Source: Clostridia bacterium
Lineage (GTDB): Bacteria > Bacillota > Clostridia > Christensenellales > UBA1242
Reading direction: 5' to 3'
NCBI GenBank assembly: GCA_017650795.1
Contig: JAGCEE010000175.1
Location: 1-14,513, forward strand
Length of the DNA stretch: 14,513 nt
Numbering within the stretch: the first letter of the stretch is position 1; the number at the start of each line of letters is the position of its first letter. This document shows positions 1 to 7,784 of the stretch, piece by piece. Under the pieces are notes generated by a model, which had not been told where the DNA came from, did no database searches, and saw only the letters and a program-made list of their open reading frames with translations. Both the position numbers and the translations under genes were made by a program.

Positions 1-9
1 TATTTATTT

Positions 10-2703
10 TTATTTTTTGCCACAGCAATCCTTGTATTTTTTTCCACTTCCACATGGGCATGGGTCATTGCGTTTTGGCTCTTTTTCTACCCTTACCGGA
101 GTATGATTTACAACTTGTGCTTCTTTATATTTCTCTGCCAGTTCTGGATGTTCTTTTACCATTTTGTCAGCCATCTCTTTTGGCATTTTAATTTCTATTC
201 TACTGTTAAGTAAAAATGCTACGGTATCTTCTTGTATTCTTTCTACCATTTTGTCAAACATTTCTAGGCCTTCCATTTTATATAGCACAACAGGATTATG
301 TTGACCATATTGTTGAATCATGATTTCATTTTTTAAGATACTCATTTCGTCTATATGGTCCATCCAAAGCGAATCAACAACTCTTAAAAGCATAAATCTT
401 TCTATATTACTAAAATCCAATCCAAACTCTTTTGTCTTGTCTGAAAGTGCCTGATACCTTGTAGAAATGTGTTCAACAAGTTTTTGAGCAAGTTCCTCGG
501 CATCTAAATCTTCTACATATTTTTCGTCTACTAAGTTTGTGCCCTTAGGGAAAAGTTTATCTTCCATGGCAGTATTTATTTCGCTTAAATCCCACTCATA
601 ACTAGGCTTATCCGCATCCACAACGGCAGAAATTATTCTGCCCACAACCTGAGGAATCATTTGCATAATTTGGTCATGAACGTCAACACCATCTAAAACC
701 TTGTTCCTCTCGCCGTATATTATTTCTCTTTGAGTATTCATAACATCATCAAATTGCAAAACTGTTTTACGAGAAGCATAGTTTTGTGCCTCAATCTTCT
801 TTTGAGCACTTTCTATTAGTCTTGATACCATTCTCATTTGAATTGGAGTGCTATCGCCAATTTTAAATGCATCAACAATTCCTTGAAGCCTTGTCCCTGC
901 AAAACGAATAATAAGGTCATCTTCTAGACTTAAAAAGAATACCGAACTACCAATATCACCTTGACGGCCGGCACGACCACGAAGCTGGTTGTCTATACGC
1001 CTTGACTCATGTCTTTCGGTACCAATTATATGAAGACCACCAGCCTGTATAACCTTTTGCTTTTCTTCATCGGTTATTTTTTTGAATTGCTCTAAATATT
1101 TTTTGAATACTTCTCTTGCATGCAAGAGTTTTTCATCATCACTATTAACAAAACTTGTTGCAAAAGATATTTCTTCTGGCTCAAAGTTTTCTTCTTCCAT
1201 TTTCTTTTTTGCCATAAACTCTGGATTTCCACCCAGAAGAATATCGGTACCACGACCAGCCATATTGGTTGCTATTGTCACAGCACCAAGTCTTCCTGCC
1301 TGCGCAACAATTTCACTTTCTCTTTCGTGATTTTTTGCATTTAAAACAACATGTTTTATTCCTGCCTTATTTAATGCAGCAGAGTATTCTTCAGACCTAT
1401 CTATGTTTACGGTGCCCACCAAGATTGGTTGACCTTTTTCGTGCCTTTCTTTTATTTCCTCAATAATGGCATTTAGTTTGCCTTTTTCACTTCGGTAAAC
1501 AATATCTGGCTCGTCAATTCTTATACACTTTTTGTTTGTTGGAATTTTTATAACGTCTAGTTTGTATATTCCATTAAACTCGGTTTCTTCGGTTTTTGCA
1601 GTACCGGTCATTCCACTCAGTTTTTTGTACAACCTAAAATAGTTTTGGAATGTAATTGTTGCAAGCGTTTTGTTTTCGTCTTTAATTTTTACGCCCTCTT
1701 TTGCCTCTATTGCTTGATGCAAACCATCGGAGAATCTTCTACCTTGCATCAATCTTCCGGTAAACTCGTCTACAATTAAAATTTCATCATCTTTTACAAT
1801 ATAGTTTTCATCAGCCATCATAATATAATTTGCTTTTAGGGCATTTATAATGTAATGATTTAGTTCCATATATTTTACATCGGATAGATTGTCTATTTTG
1901 TAATATTTTTCTGCCTTTTTTGTTCCATCTTCTGTTAAGTGAATTGTTTTTAACTTTTTATCTATTTCAAAATCTTCATCTGGAATAAGTGTTTTGGCAA
2001 ACTTTTGAGCCGTGTAGTATTCATCAGACGACTTGATGCCCTTACCAGAAATAATAAGTGGAGTCCTTGCCTCATCAATCAAAATACTATCAACCTCATC
2101 CACAATAACAAAATTGTGACCCCTTTGCATACGGCGCTTAGCATCACCAACCATGTTATCACGAAGATAGTCAAAACCAAGTTCATTGTTGGTTGAGTAT
2201 GTTATGTCGCAAGCATATGCTGCTCTTTTTGCGTCTTCATTCATTCCCGAAACAGCAACACCAACAGTTAATCCTAAAAATTTGTGGACCTTACCCATTT
2301 GCTCGGCATCTCTTTTTGCCAAGTATTCGTTTACAGTGACAATATGAACGCCCTTGCCCGTAAGTGCATTAAGATATGCAGGGAGTGTTGCAACCAATGT
2401 TTTACCCTCACCGGTGCTCATTTCTGCTATACGCCCCTGATGAAGTGCCACACCACCCATAACCTGAACAGGAAAGTGCTTCATGTTTAGTACTCTGTAT
2501 GCAGCTTCTCTAACAGTAGCATATGCCTCTGGAAGTATTTTTTCCAAACTTTCGCCAGCATTATATCTTTCTTTAAAAATTGCCGTTTGTGATTGCAATT
2601 CCTCATCAGTCATGGCTGAATATTTTGGTTCTAATGCAATAACTTGGTCTGCAACCTTTTTTAATTTTTTTAAGCTTTTTCTATCACCTGAAAATAGTCC
2701 CAT
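10..2703 (-). CDS. secA: Protein translocase ATPase subunit SecA
   Basis: SecA is the cytoplasmic motor ATPase that pushes preproteins through the SecYEG channel. The 897-residue product has the family order: the Walker A motif GEGKT at about residues 98-102, the DEAD-like box DEVD at 202-205, then MAGRGTDI and GRAGRQGD of the second helicase domain, a helical scaffold/wing region, and a C-terminal zinc-binding SEC-C motif with Cys882, Cys884, Cys893 and Cys894. Length is normal for a full bacterial SecA. I chose ATG at 2703 because AGGAG lies 5 bases upstream; an in-frame TTG at 2718 overlaps that ribosome binding site and would add five unconserved residues. A sigma-A-like promoter lies just upstream. 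The stop codon is nine bases from the window edge, so its downstream neighbour is not seen. Identification is secure. Confidence 0.98.
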   Translation of the reverse strand: MGLFSGDRKSLKKLKKVADQVIALEPKYSAMTDEELQSQTAIFKERYNAGESLEKILPEAYATVREAAYRVLNMKHFPVQVMGGVALHQGRIAEMSTGEGKTLVATLPAYLNALTGKGVHIVTVNEYLAKRDAEQMGKVHKFLGLTVGVAVSGMNEDAKRAAYACDITYSTNNELGFDYLRDNMVGDAKRRMQRGHNFVIVDEVDSILIDEARTPLIISGKGIKSSDEYYTAQKFAKTLIPDEDFEIDKKLKTIHLTEDGTKKAEKYYKIDNLSDVKYMELNHYIINALKANYIMMADENYIVKDDEILIVDEFTGRLMQGRRFSDGLHQAIEAKEGVKIKDENKTLATITFQNYFRLYKKLSGMTGTAKTEETEFNGIYKLDVIKIPTNKKCIRIDEPDIVYRSEKGKLNAIIEEIKERHEKGQPILVGTVNIDRSEEYSAALNKAGIKHVVLNAKNHERESEIVAQAGRLGAVTIATNMAGRGTDILLGGNPEFMAKKKMEEENFEPEEISFATSFVNSDDEKLLHAREVFKKYLEQFKKITDEEKQKVIQAGGLHIIGTERHESRRIDNQLRGRAGRQGDIGSSVFFLSLEDDLIIRFAGTRLQGIVDAFKIGDSTPIQMRMVSRLIESAQKKIEAQNYASRKTVLQFDDVMNTQREIIYGERNKVLDGVDVHDQIMQMIPQVVGRIISAVVDADKPSYEWDLSEINTAMEDKLFPKGTNLVDEKYVEDLDAEELAQKLVEHISTRYQALSDKTKEFGLDFSNIERFMLLRVVDSLWMDHIDEMSILKNEIMIQQYGQHNPVVLYKMEGLEMFDKMVERIQEDTVAFLLNSRIEIKMPKEMADKMVKEHPELAEKYKEAQVVNHTPVRVEKEPKRNDPCPCGSGKKYKDCCGKK

Positions 2704-2723
2704 ATTTACTCCTAACAAGCCCT

Positions 2724-2751
2724 ATTCTACAACAATTCGTAAAAATATCAA
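2724..2751 (-). promoter_or_regulatory. Probable sigma-A promoter of secA
   Basis: On the minus strand TTGATA (2751-2746), a 16-base spacer and TAGAAT (2729-2724) match the housekeeping consensus at five of six positions in each box. Transcription would start near 2717, giving a leader of roughly 15 bases that just includes the AGGAG ribosome binding site. Predicted by eye only. Confidence 0.5.
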
Positions 2752-2845
2752 AATAAAATAAATAAATTTATTTAGTCTTGATAAATTATTACAAAAACCG
2801 AGCAAAATTAGGATAAATAATAATATTTTTTGTTTAATTTAAATA

Positions 2846-2879
2846 AATAATGCCACAAGATTTTTCTTGTAGCATTATT
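2846..2879 (-). terminator. Stem-loop terminator after veg
   Basis: A long inverted repeat follows the veg stop codon directly: AATAATGC, one wobble pair and ACAAGA pair with TCTTGT and GCATTATT around a four-base loop, about 15 pairs in all. The minus-strand sequence after it is T- and A-rich rather than a pure T run. It separates veg from secA. Confidence 0.7.
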
Positions 2880-2883
2880 ATTT

Positions 2884-3120
2884 TTATTTAATATCTCCAT
2901 CTATTGCCACAAGCCCACAAAGAACATCAAAATAAGAAAAAGTTTCTCGTTCTTGCTTTTGTGTCATAAATGTAAATACGCTTGGATAAATGTTTTCAAC
3001 AAATCCTTTTAGCTTATCTATTTTTTTTCTTCCCCTATTGACACTTATACTAACCTCATTGCCCTTAATGCTTGCTATTTTGGTTTTTATTTCATTTAAT
3101 GCATTAACATTTGCTCGCAT
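2884..3120 (-). CDS. veg: Veg family protein (DUF1021)
   Basis: This 78-residue protein belongs to the Veg family, small proteins of Firmicutes. In Bacillus subtilis, Veg is strongly transcribed and has been linked to biofilm matrix regulation; its biochemical activity is not settled. Family features visible here are an N-terminal helix containing LNEIKTKI, a basic stretch NRGRKKIDKLKG, the conserved YPSVF motif near the middle, and the aromatic FSYFDVL segment near the end. The fold is expected to be a small beta barrel. The start is ATG at 3120, four bases after a strong GGAGGT; an in-frame TTG at 3132 is upstream of that site and is rejected. It is followed by its own stem-loop terminator and appears monocistronic. 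I see no convincing promoter upstream. Confidence 0.88.
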   Translation of the reverse strand: MRANVNALNEIKTKIASIKGNEVSISVNRGRKKIDKLKGFVENIYPSVFTFMTQKQERETFSYFDVLCGLVAIDGDIK

Positions 3121-3257
3121 ATTTACCTCCAATTATACAAAGAAATTATTGACAACTCTTTTAACCTTTAAACCATAAACTCCATTTTATTAAATATTGT
3201 TTATTAAAAATGTATGATTATTATTTTTGAAAAATATTTGAACTTCATGTTGATTTA

Positions 3258-3295
3258 TAAAAAAAAATGAGCAATATTTAATGCCCACTTTTTAT
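3258..3295 (-). terminator. Intrinsic terminator after the acidic zinc-ribbon gene
   Basis: On the minus strand AAAAGTGGGCA pairs with TGCTCATTTT (two G-U wobbles) around an eight-base loop, and is followed by a run of about ten T. This is a good intrinsic terminator about 25 bases past the stop codon at 3320. Confidence 0.8.
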
Positions 3296-3319
3296 TATTG
3301 ATTATTAAAAATAATTTAA

Positions 3320-3605
3320 CTAAAAATCGTCATCCTCGTCATCTTTGATGTCATCATCTTCATAGTCATCGTCATCATCGATATCTTCATCATAATCATC
3401 AAAGTCATCATCGTCACTAGATTCATCACCAGACTCATCTTCATCATCATCCATTAAATCATCACTCATGCCGTCTAAATCTTCATCATCTAAATCCAAT
3501 TCTCCGTCATCGTCTTCTATTCCAAGACCCTTAACAGGTGACATCTCGTCCATATCGTCATCTCTGTTATCGTCTGGTTCGTCCTCATCATCTCTTGTGA
3601 CATAT
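3320..3605 (-). repeat. Low-complexity Asp/Glu codon tract
   Basis: The 3' part of the acidic protein gene is dominated by imperfect GAT and GAA triplets, read as ATC/TTC on the plus strand. Triplet slippage could change tail length between strains without shifting the frame. Confidence 0.6.
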
Positions 3606-3859
3606 GCGTCCCAATCATCCATATTATTTGGGTCATAATTAGGGTCGCTTGAACGTTCTGCCAAACATGATGCACACATAATTTCGTCTGGTTGTATATA
3701 GTTTGTTTTACAAATTGGGCACAACTCCAAATCCAACTCATCTACATCGTTTCCGCCACCAACTTGCATCTCTTGTTTACAAACACTACAAAACTTGTCA
3801 TTTTTATCTATATAGTTAAGCTCACATCTTGGACATCTGATATAAGTTATTTTTTTCAT
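3320..3859 (-). CDS. Tandem zinc-ribbon protein with long acidic tail, function unknown
   Basis: The 179-residue product begins with two short zinc ribbons. The first uses Cys9, Cys12, Cys24 and Cys27, the second Cys47, Cys50, Cys62 and Cys65. Both have CPxC, NYI and CxxC with the same spacing, so the second looks like a copy of the first. From about residue 77 to the end the chain is almost all Asp and Glu, probably disordered; the DNA there is a run of GAT/GAC/GAA-like codons. There is no signal peptide or membrane segment, so it should be cytoplasmic. Acidic tails of this kind occur in nucleic-acid mimics, chaperones and RNA polymerase delta, but nothing here identifies the partner. AAAGGGG precedes the ATG by five bases. 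A sigma-A-like promoter and a terminator bracket it as a single-gene unit. I do not recognise a named family. Confidence 0.85.
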   Translation of the reverse strand: MKKITYIRCPRCELNYIDKNDKFCSVCKQEMQVGGGNDVDELDLELCPICKTNYIQPDEIMCASCLAERSSDPNYDPNNMDDWDAYVTRDDEDEPDDNRDDDMDEMSPVKGLGIEDDDGELDLDDEDLDGMSDDLMDDDEDESGDESSDDDDFDDYDEDIDDDDDYEDDDIKDDEDDDF

Positions 3860-3924
3860 ATAATCCCCTTTAAAATAATGAATTTGCAGCTTATTATTTT
3901 TGGTAACACTTTAAAAACACCCAT

Positions 3925-3953
3925 AGTATACATATGGTTAATGCTCTTGTCTA
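3925..3953 (-). promoter_or_regulatory. Probable sigma-A promoter of the acidic zinc-ribbon gene
   Basis: On the minus strand TAGACA (3953-3948), a 17-base spacer and TATACT (3930-3925) each match five of six consensus bases. The predicted transcript starts near 3918, giving a leader of about 59 bases. The -35 box lies inside an inverted repeat (3940-3958). Confidence 0.55.
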
Positions 3954-3958
3954 GCATT
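3940..3958. promoter_or_regulatory. Inverted repeat over the -35 box (possible operator)
   Basis: AATGCT and AGCATT form a perfect six-base inverted repeat separated by seven bases, with the TAGACA -35 element in the middle. A second, looser dyad (CCATA...TATGG, 3921-3937) covers the -10 box. There is no T run on the minus strand after it, so it is not a classic terminator for gerAC. A repressor site is possible. Confidence 0.35.
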
Positions 3959-3968
3959 TTTTATATAT

Positions 3969-5216
3969 TTAGATAATTTTTATATTTACATCCACATTTA
4001 ATTGAATATCCTCCAAGAATTCTTCGCAAGACTTATGTTCCATGTACCTATTATATTCGTCAAGTACATTTAAATAAAAGTAATTATTTATGTCCATGAT
4101 ATCAAGTTTTGTCTTTTTTGAATAATCAAGTGCTTGACCTATTTGTTTTCTTATTTGTCTGCCTATTAGTGTTTTGTTTTCTTCTTCTATTACATTATTG
4201 TAATCACTTTTAGAAACAATGTCGGGGTTTTCGCTTATTATTTCGTTTATATCGATAGTCAAGTTTATTTTACAACAATAAATTGGCACACCCTTTAAAA
4301 AAAATGCCTCCGTGACGACAGACTTACTTAATACTTCATAACATATTTTAGATATATTCAAAAAACCCATAAAATCTACAACAAGCTTTTTGGGAAGAGA
4401 TGCCCCGTTTATCCAACTCATTGCCGTCACGAGTTCCTCAGACAAAATATCTTGTAATTGTCCGTCTTTATATATCGCCATTTTCCCAACATTGGAAATA
4501 TATTTGCCACCTGTTTGTTGATTATTTGATTGCTTATTGCCGTTGGCATTTTGGCCACATGCTTCTTGCGGAGATGTCGAGATACCCTGCGTATAATCTT
4601 CTACCAAAGAAAGACTATTTAATTTGGAGATTTTTGTTTTGCTAAAATATCCTTTATAAAACGAATCAACATTGGAGTCAAAAGATGTAGTGCTATAATC
4701 TTCTAAATGACAAACAATATCACTAAGCCTAATGCCCGTCTTATTTTTAAGCTCAATTCCTGCATTAAATAGTTCGTGAACACTACTTTCACACATAAGT
4801 AGCTGAACACTATCCCTTATTTTATTGGTTCTAATAACCCCGTCTATTGCAACGGCAACATTTGAATTAGAAAGTGCCTGCCCTATAACTATAAACCTTA
4901 CGTGCCCAAGCCTAATTGCCCTACCAAACACCAAATTCATATTGCCAAGAGCATCAGAAATTGTAGTTCCTGTTGATGTGATTATTTTGTTATTTTCGTT
5001 TAAATCTTCGGAAAGCGACGGAATGGTTATTACTGCATCCAATATATATTTATTATCTTGGACCATATCTATGCCAAGTGCCACCACTATTCCAGCTCTA
5101 AAAGCAATAGACCTTAAATTGATTGCCGATGGCAAAAGAACAATACATATTATAAAAAACACAATTAGCATGGGTACTTTAAAAAGTCTTTTTATATAAT
5201 CTTTAACATCTTGCAT
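3969..5216 (-). CDS. gerAC: Germinant receptor C subunit, Ger(x)C family, without lipobox
   Basis: GerC is the third subunit of GerA-type germinant receptors and sits on the outer face of the spore inner membrane. The 415-residue product has the usual two-part layout: an N-terminal domain with the VVALGID motif near residues 44-50, and a C-terminal Spore_GerAC domain from about residue 240 to the end with YISNVGKMAIYKDGQL followed by the conserved Trp region (MSWINGASLP). Known relatives begin with a lipoprotein signal ending in a Cys-Trp-Asp motif. Here there is a hydrophobic segment (about 13-30) but no lipobox: the only nearby Cys (24) is inside it, and the position expected for the lipidated Cys is occupied by another residue. 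It may be anchored by this helix instead. The gene overlaps gerAB by 14 bases, and AAGGAG precedes its ATG by eight bases. Confidence 0.9.
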   Translation of the reverse strand: MQDVKDYIKRLFKVPMLIVFFIICIVLLPSAINLRSIAFRAGIVVALGIDMVQDNKYILDAVITIPSLSEDLNENNKIITSTGTTISDALGNMNLVFGRAIRLGHVRFIVIGQALSNSNVAVAIDGVIRTNKIRDSVQLLMCESSVHELFNAGIELKNKTGIRLSDIVCHLEDYSTTSFDSNVDSFYKGYFSKTKISKLNSLSLVEDYTQGISTSPQEACGQNANGNKQSNNQQTGGKYISNVGKMAIYKDGQLQDILSEELVTAMSWINGASLPKKLVVDFMGFLNISKICYEVLSKSVVTEAFFLKGVPIYCCKINLTIDINEIISENPDIVSKSDYNNVIEEENKTLIGRQIRKQIGQALDYSKKTKLDIMDINNYFYLNVLDEYNRYMEHKSCEEFLEDIQLNVDVNIKII

Positions 5217-6294
5217 CTTTTATGCTCCTTTTTAGTGATATAAATGCAAGAAGAATCGGCACCAAAATTATAATTATTGTGGCGAACCACGAAAGATAAA
5301 TTTTTGCATAAGTCACGAACTCAAAATAATCGTCTAAAAATAAATAGTCATCAAAAATTAAGAGTAGCACAATTGCAGTTAGTGTTATATTGTCATTTTC
5401 AAAATTAAAAATTTTCTTTAAGCACTCGTTTGCACATAATACAAAAATGCCCCCCTGAATTAAAATACAAATAGAAAAAACTATTATGGCAAAAATGTCC
5501 ATATGCCAACCACTAGAAGTGCCTATAGCATACTGCACAATGTCGTATAACATGTTTGTGTGAAAAATTGATGTTTGTTGATATAAAGAATAATATACGC
5601 AGTAAGTACAAACAAGCAAAAAACCAATTATTATAAATGGAGTGATTATCCTTTTTATTTCACTTCTTTTAATTTCAATTTTATCTATAAAAATTAAAAG
5701 TGCAAACAAGTCACCATTCCAAAATGACAATTCGGCCAATGATTTAAAAAGACCACCCATTGAACCCTTTATTTGAGTGCCAACCCCCCAAATATCAACA
5801 GGCACAAAAGATAAGAGTATTGATATTGCCAAGCCAACCATTATGTATGGAAAGAAAAACTCTGCCGTTCTACCAATATTGCGAATTCCAGATTTAGCCA
5901 ATGCCAAACATACTGGTACAAAGCAAATGAGAAAATTAAATGCAGTAAATTCCTCATCGGCAACATCTCTAATAAATCCAAAACTGTCACTAAGTAGTGA
6001 TAATATTTTTGATATAAAAAATAAGAAAAAAATTATATATAAAATCTTAGTAAAAAATACGCCAATATTTTTTGACAAAATATTATATAAACTCTCGCTT
6101 TTATATTTGCTTTTTAGCCAAATAATAATTCCAATAAAAATAAAATTAAACAAAAATATTATTAAAATAGTGATTATTCCACCAATGCCGTTAATGTTAT
6201 ATAAAAGTGCCGGCAAGTTTGTAAATTTTAAGGTTAATAACAAAATGGAAGCAATTATACCAACTTGATGACATGAGATTGTTTGATTATTCAT
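5203..6294 (-). CDS. gerAB: Germinant receptor B subunit, spore germination permease
   Basis: GerB subunits belong to the amino acid/polyamine/organocation transporter superfamily (GerAB/ArcD/ProY type) and carry the germinant-binding site. The 363-residue product is almost wholly hydrophobic with about ten predicted membrane helices, starting near residue 10. The family segment KSGIRNIGRTAEFFFP sits in the middle, after the third or fourth helix. Length is normal. The ATG at 6294 lies inside the last codons of gerAA (8-base overlap) and is preceded by a GAGGGGG ribosome binding site within that gene, so its translation is probably coupled to gerAA. The germinant cannot be deduced from sequence alone. 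Confidence 0.93.
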   Translation of the reverse strand: MNNQTISCHQVGIIASILLLTLKFTNLPALLYNINGIGGIITILIIFLFNFIFIGIIIWLKSKYKSESLYNILSKNIGVFFTKILYIIFFLFFISKILSLLSDSFGFIRDVADEEFTAFNFLICFVPVCLALAKSGIRNIGRTAEFFFPYIMVGLAISILLSFVPVDIWGVGTQIKGSMGGLFKSLAELSFWNGDLFALLIFIDKIEIKRSEIKRIITPFIIIGFLLVCTYCVYYSLYQQTSIFHTNMLYDIVQYAIGTSSGWHMDIFAIIVFSICILIQGGIFVLCANECLKKIFNFENDNITLTAIVLLLIFDDYLFLDDYFEFVTYAKIYLSWFATIIIILVPILLAFISLKRSIKDARC

Positions 6295-7711
6295 CGCTAT
6301 TCCCCCTCTGCCTTATTGGGTTTTTGGGGTTTAAAGCCTTTGGTCTACTTTTCATATTTTTAAGAGGCTTTTTAAACATGGCATCTTTTAAATCCGAAGC
6401 AATTCTTGGAGCATATGGTGCAAGATATGGCGTATTGTAATAGTTTAATGTGTTTACGTAATTTATGATATAAATCACACCACACATAATTCCAAAAATG
6501 CCCAAAGTTGCACCCAAAACAACAAAAACTGCCCTAAGAATTGTAAGTGTTGATGCTTGCGAAGGAACCGTGTATATTGCCATAATGCTTAGTGCTACAA
6601 TTATTACCCCTGGTGGAGAAATAAGCCCTGCCTTTACACCCGTATCACCAAGCACAAGCGCACCAACAATAGATGTTGCAAGACCTAAATATTGTGGTAA
6701 CCTTAAACTAACCTCATATAAAACCTGAAACAGTAGCAAAATAAATGCTATTTCTAAAAGTGGTGTAAAAGGTAAATTTTTTGTTGAATTTGCTATTGTG
6801 ATTATATAGTTTATAGGCAAAACTTTATAACTATGTAATCTTATGCTTAAATACACACCAGGAATTACCGTGGCAATCAATAAGCCAACGGTTCTAATGA
6901 TTCTTATGAAATTTACATAAATGTAGTTTGTATAATAATCGTTGCTGCTTTGAAAATCTTCAAAAACCATATATGGCAAAGTTAAAACTATTGGCGAACC
7001 GTCCACAATTATTGCTATTCTACCTTCAAGCATTTTAGCAACCACAACATCGGGCTTTTCTTGAAATCCTATTTGCTCAAAAAGAGAGTGTGGTTTATAT
7101 TTTAAACATTCTGCAATATAGTAAGAGTCTACGATGCCATCAATATCTAATGCTGTTATTTTATCAATAATTTCTTTAACTATGTTTTTATCTGCTATGT
7201 TTTGCAAATATGCCACCTGAACTTTTGTTTTTGTTTCTCTCCCAACCGTCATGCTTTTTACTATTAAATTTTTTGTTGGAAGCCTTTTTCTAATTAAGCA
7301 AATATTGCTTTTTATATTTTCTACAAAACCCTCTCTTGGCCCATGAATATTTGGTGAGGTTGGTGGTTCTGTGGGGGTTCTTGTTGGTATACTTTCTAAA
7401 TCAATAGCCATTGCCTTTTTGTCAAAAGCAACAACAACTTTATTTTCTAAAATTTTAGAAACAAAATCCGATTTGTTTGCATCTTCTATTTCGGCACTAA
7501 GTATTATTTTGTTTTTTAGTGTTTCAAAATCAAAATTGCCATTATATGAGAGTATTGGCATAATTATTTGTTTGGCTATTTCGTCCTTATCAGTCATGCT
7601 GTTTAAAAACAAAATAGAAACATTCCCAGAATCTGTTTCTAAATTTCTTATTAAAAAATCCTTATTTATGCCAAGCTCTTTTTTTGCACTTTGAGTAAAA
7701 GAAAAAGCCAT
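6287..7711 (-). CDS. gerAA: Germinant receptor A subunit, GerA family
   Basis: GerA subunits form the oligomeric membrane core of the receptor that starts germination. The 474-residue product has an N-terminal cytosolic region (about 1-240) with the family motif HGPREGFVENIKSNICLIRKR at about 123-143, and the conserved EGRIAIIVDGSP at 229-240. About five membrane helices lie between residues 265 and 420, including the RLPQYLGLATSIVGALVLGD region at 337-356. The basic C-terminal tail is short. Length is within the family range. It is the first gene of the A-B-C operon. AAAAGGA precedes the ATG at 7711 by about eight bases, and a sigma-G-like promoter lies directly upstream, which fits forespore expression. 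Identification is secure. Confidence 0.95.
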   Translation of the reverse strand: MAFSFTQSAKKELGINKDFLIRNLETDSGNVSILFLNSMTDKDEIAKQIIMPILSYNGNFDFETLKNKIILSAEIEDANKSDFVSKILENKVVVAFDKKAMAIDLESIPTRTPTEPPTSPNIHGPREGFVENIKSNICLIRKRLPTKNLIVKSMTVGRETKTKVQVAYLQNIADKNIVKEIIDKITALDIDGIVDSYYIAECLKYKPHSLFEQIGFQEKPDVVVAKMLEGRIAIIVDGSPIVLTLPYMVFEDFQSSNDYYTNYIYVNFIRIIRTVGLLIATVIPGVYLSIRLHSYKVLPINYIITIANSTKNLPFTPLLEIAFILLLFQVLYEVSLRLPQYLGLATSIVGALVLGDTGVKAGLISPPGVIIVALSIMAIYTVPSQASTLTILRAVFVVLGATLGIFGIMCGVIYIINYVNTLNYYNTPYLAPYAPRIASDLKDAMFKKPLKNMKSRPKALNPKNPIRQRGNSDE

Positions 7712-7730
7712 ACTATTTATCCTTTTGGAG

Positions 7731-7759
7731 TAGTATGTCTTTTTACAAAAAATATATTC
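7731..7759 (-). promoter_or_regulatory. Sigma-G-like (forespore) promoter of the gerA operon
   Basis: On the minus strand GAATA (7759-7755), a 17-base spacer and CATACTA (7737-7731) match the known forespore sigma-G pattern (GMATA, 17-18 bases, CATnnTA). Transcription would start near 7724, leaving a leader of about 14 bases that begins in the AAAAGGA ribosome binding site. In Bacillus, germinant receptor operons are sigma-G dependent, which supports the match. Confidence 0.7.
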
Positions 7760-7784
7760 TATTTATGATTTTTAAAAAATGTGT

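Noticed and set aside
1082..2490. Several plus-strand open frames inside secA, and similar ones opposite other genes
   Set aside because: They lie antisense to well-identified genes, have low-complexity or Cys/Phe/Leu-rich products, and lack ribosome binding sites or recognisable families.
2704..2718. TTG start five codons upstream for secA
   Set aside because: It overlaps the AGGAG ribosome binding site of ATG 2703, and the homologous proteins begin at the MGLFS-type residue.
3132..3137. TATAAT just upstream of veg as a -10 box
   Set aside because: No -35 box is at the right distance, and a start from it would cut off the GGAGGT ribosome binding site.
3330..3480. Repetitive ATC/TTC sequence as a possible repeat array
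   Set aside because: It is codon-level low complexity encoding Asp/Glu; there are no regular repeat and spacer units as in CRISPR.
3517..3741. Overlapping 74-aa minus-strand frame inside the acidic zinc-ribbon gene
   Set aside because: It is an out-of-frame reading of the same region, and the in-frame product has conserved paired Cys motifs.
3940..3961. Stem-loop as the gerAC terminator
   Set aside because: The T run lies on the plus-strand side, not after the stem in the direction of gerAC transcription.
7709..7737. A 7-bp perfect inverted repeat (CATACTA/TAGTATG) around the gerAA ribosome binding site, possible start-codon-sequestering hairpin
   Set aside because: The upstream arm is the sigma-G-like -10 box and would not be transcribed, so the RNA hairpin would not form from that promoter. 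It could matter only for read-through transcripts.
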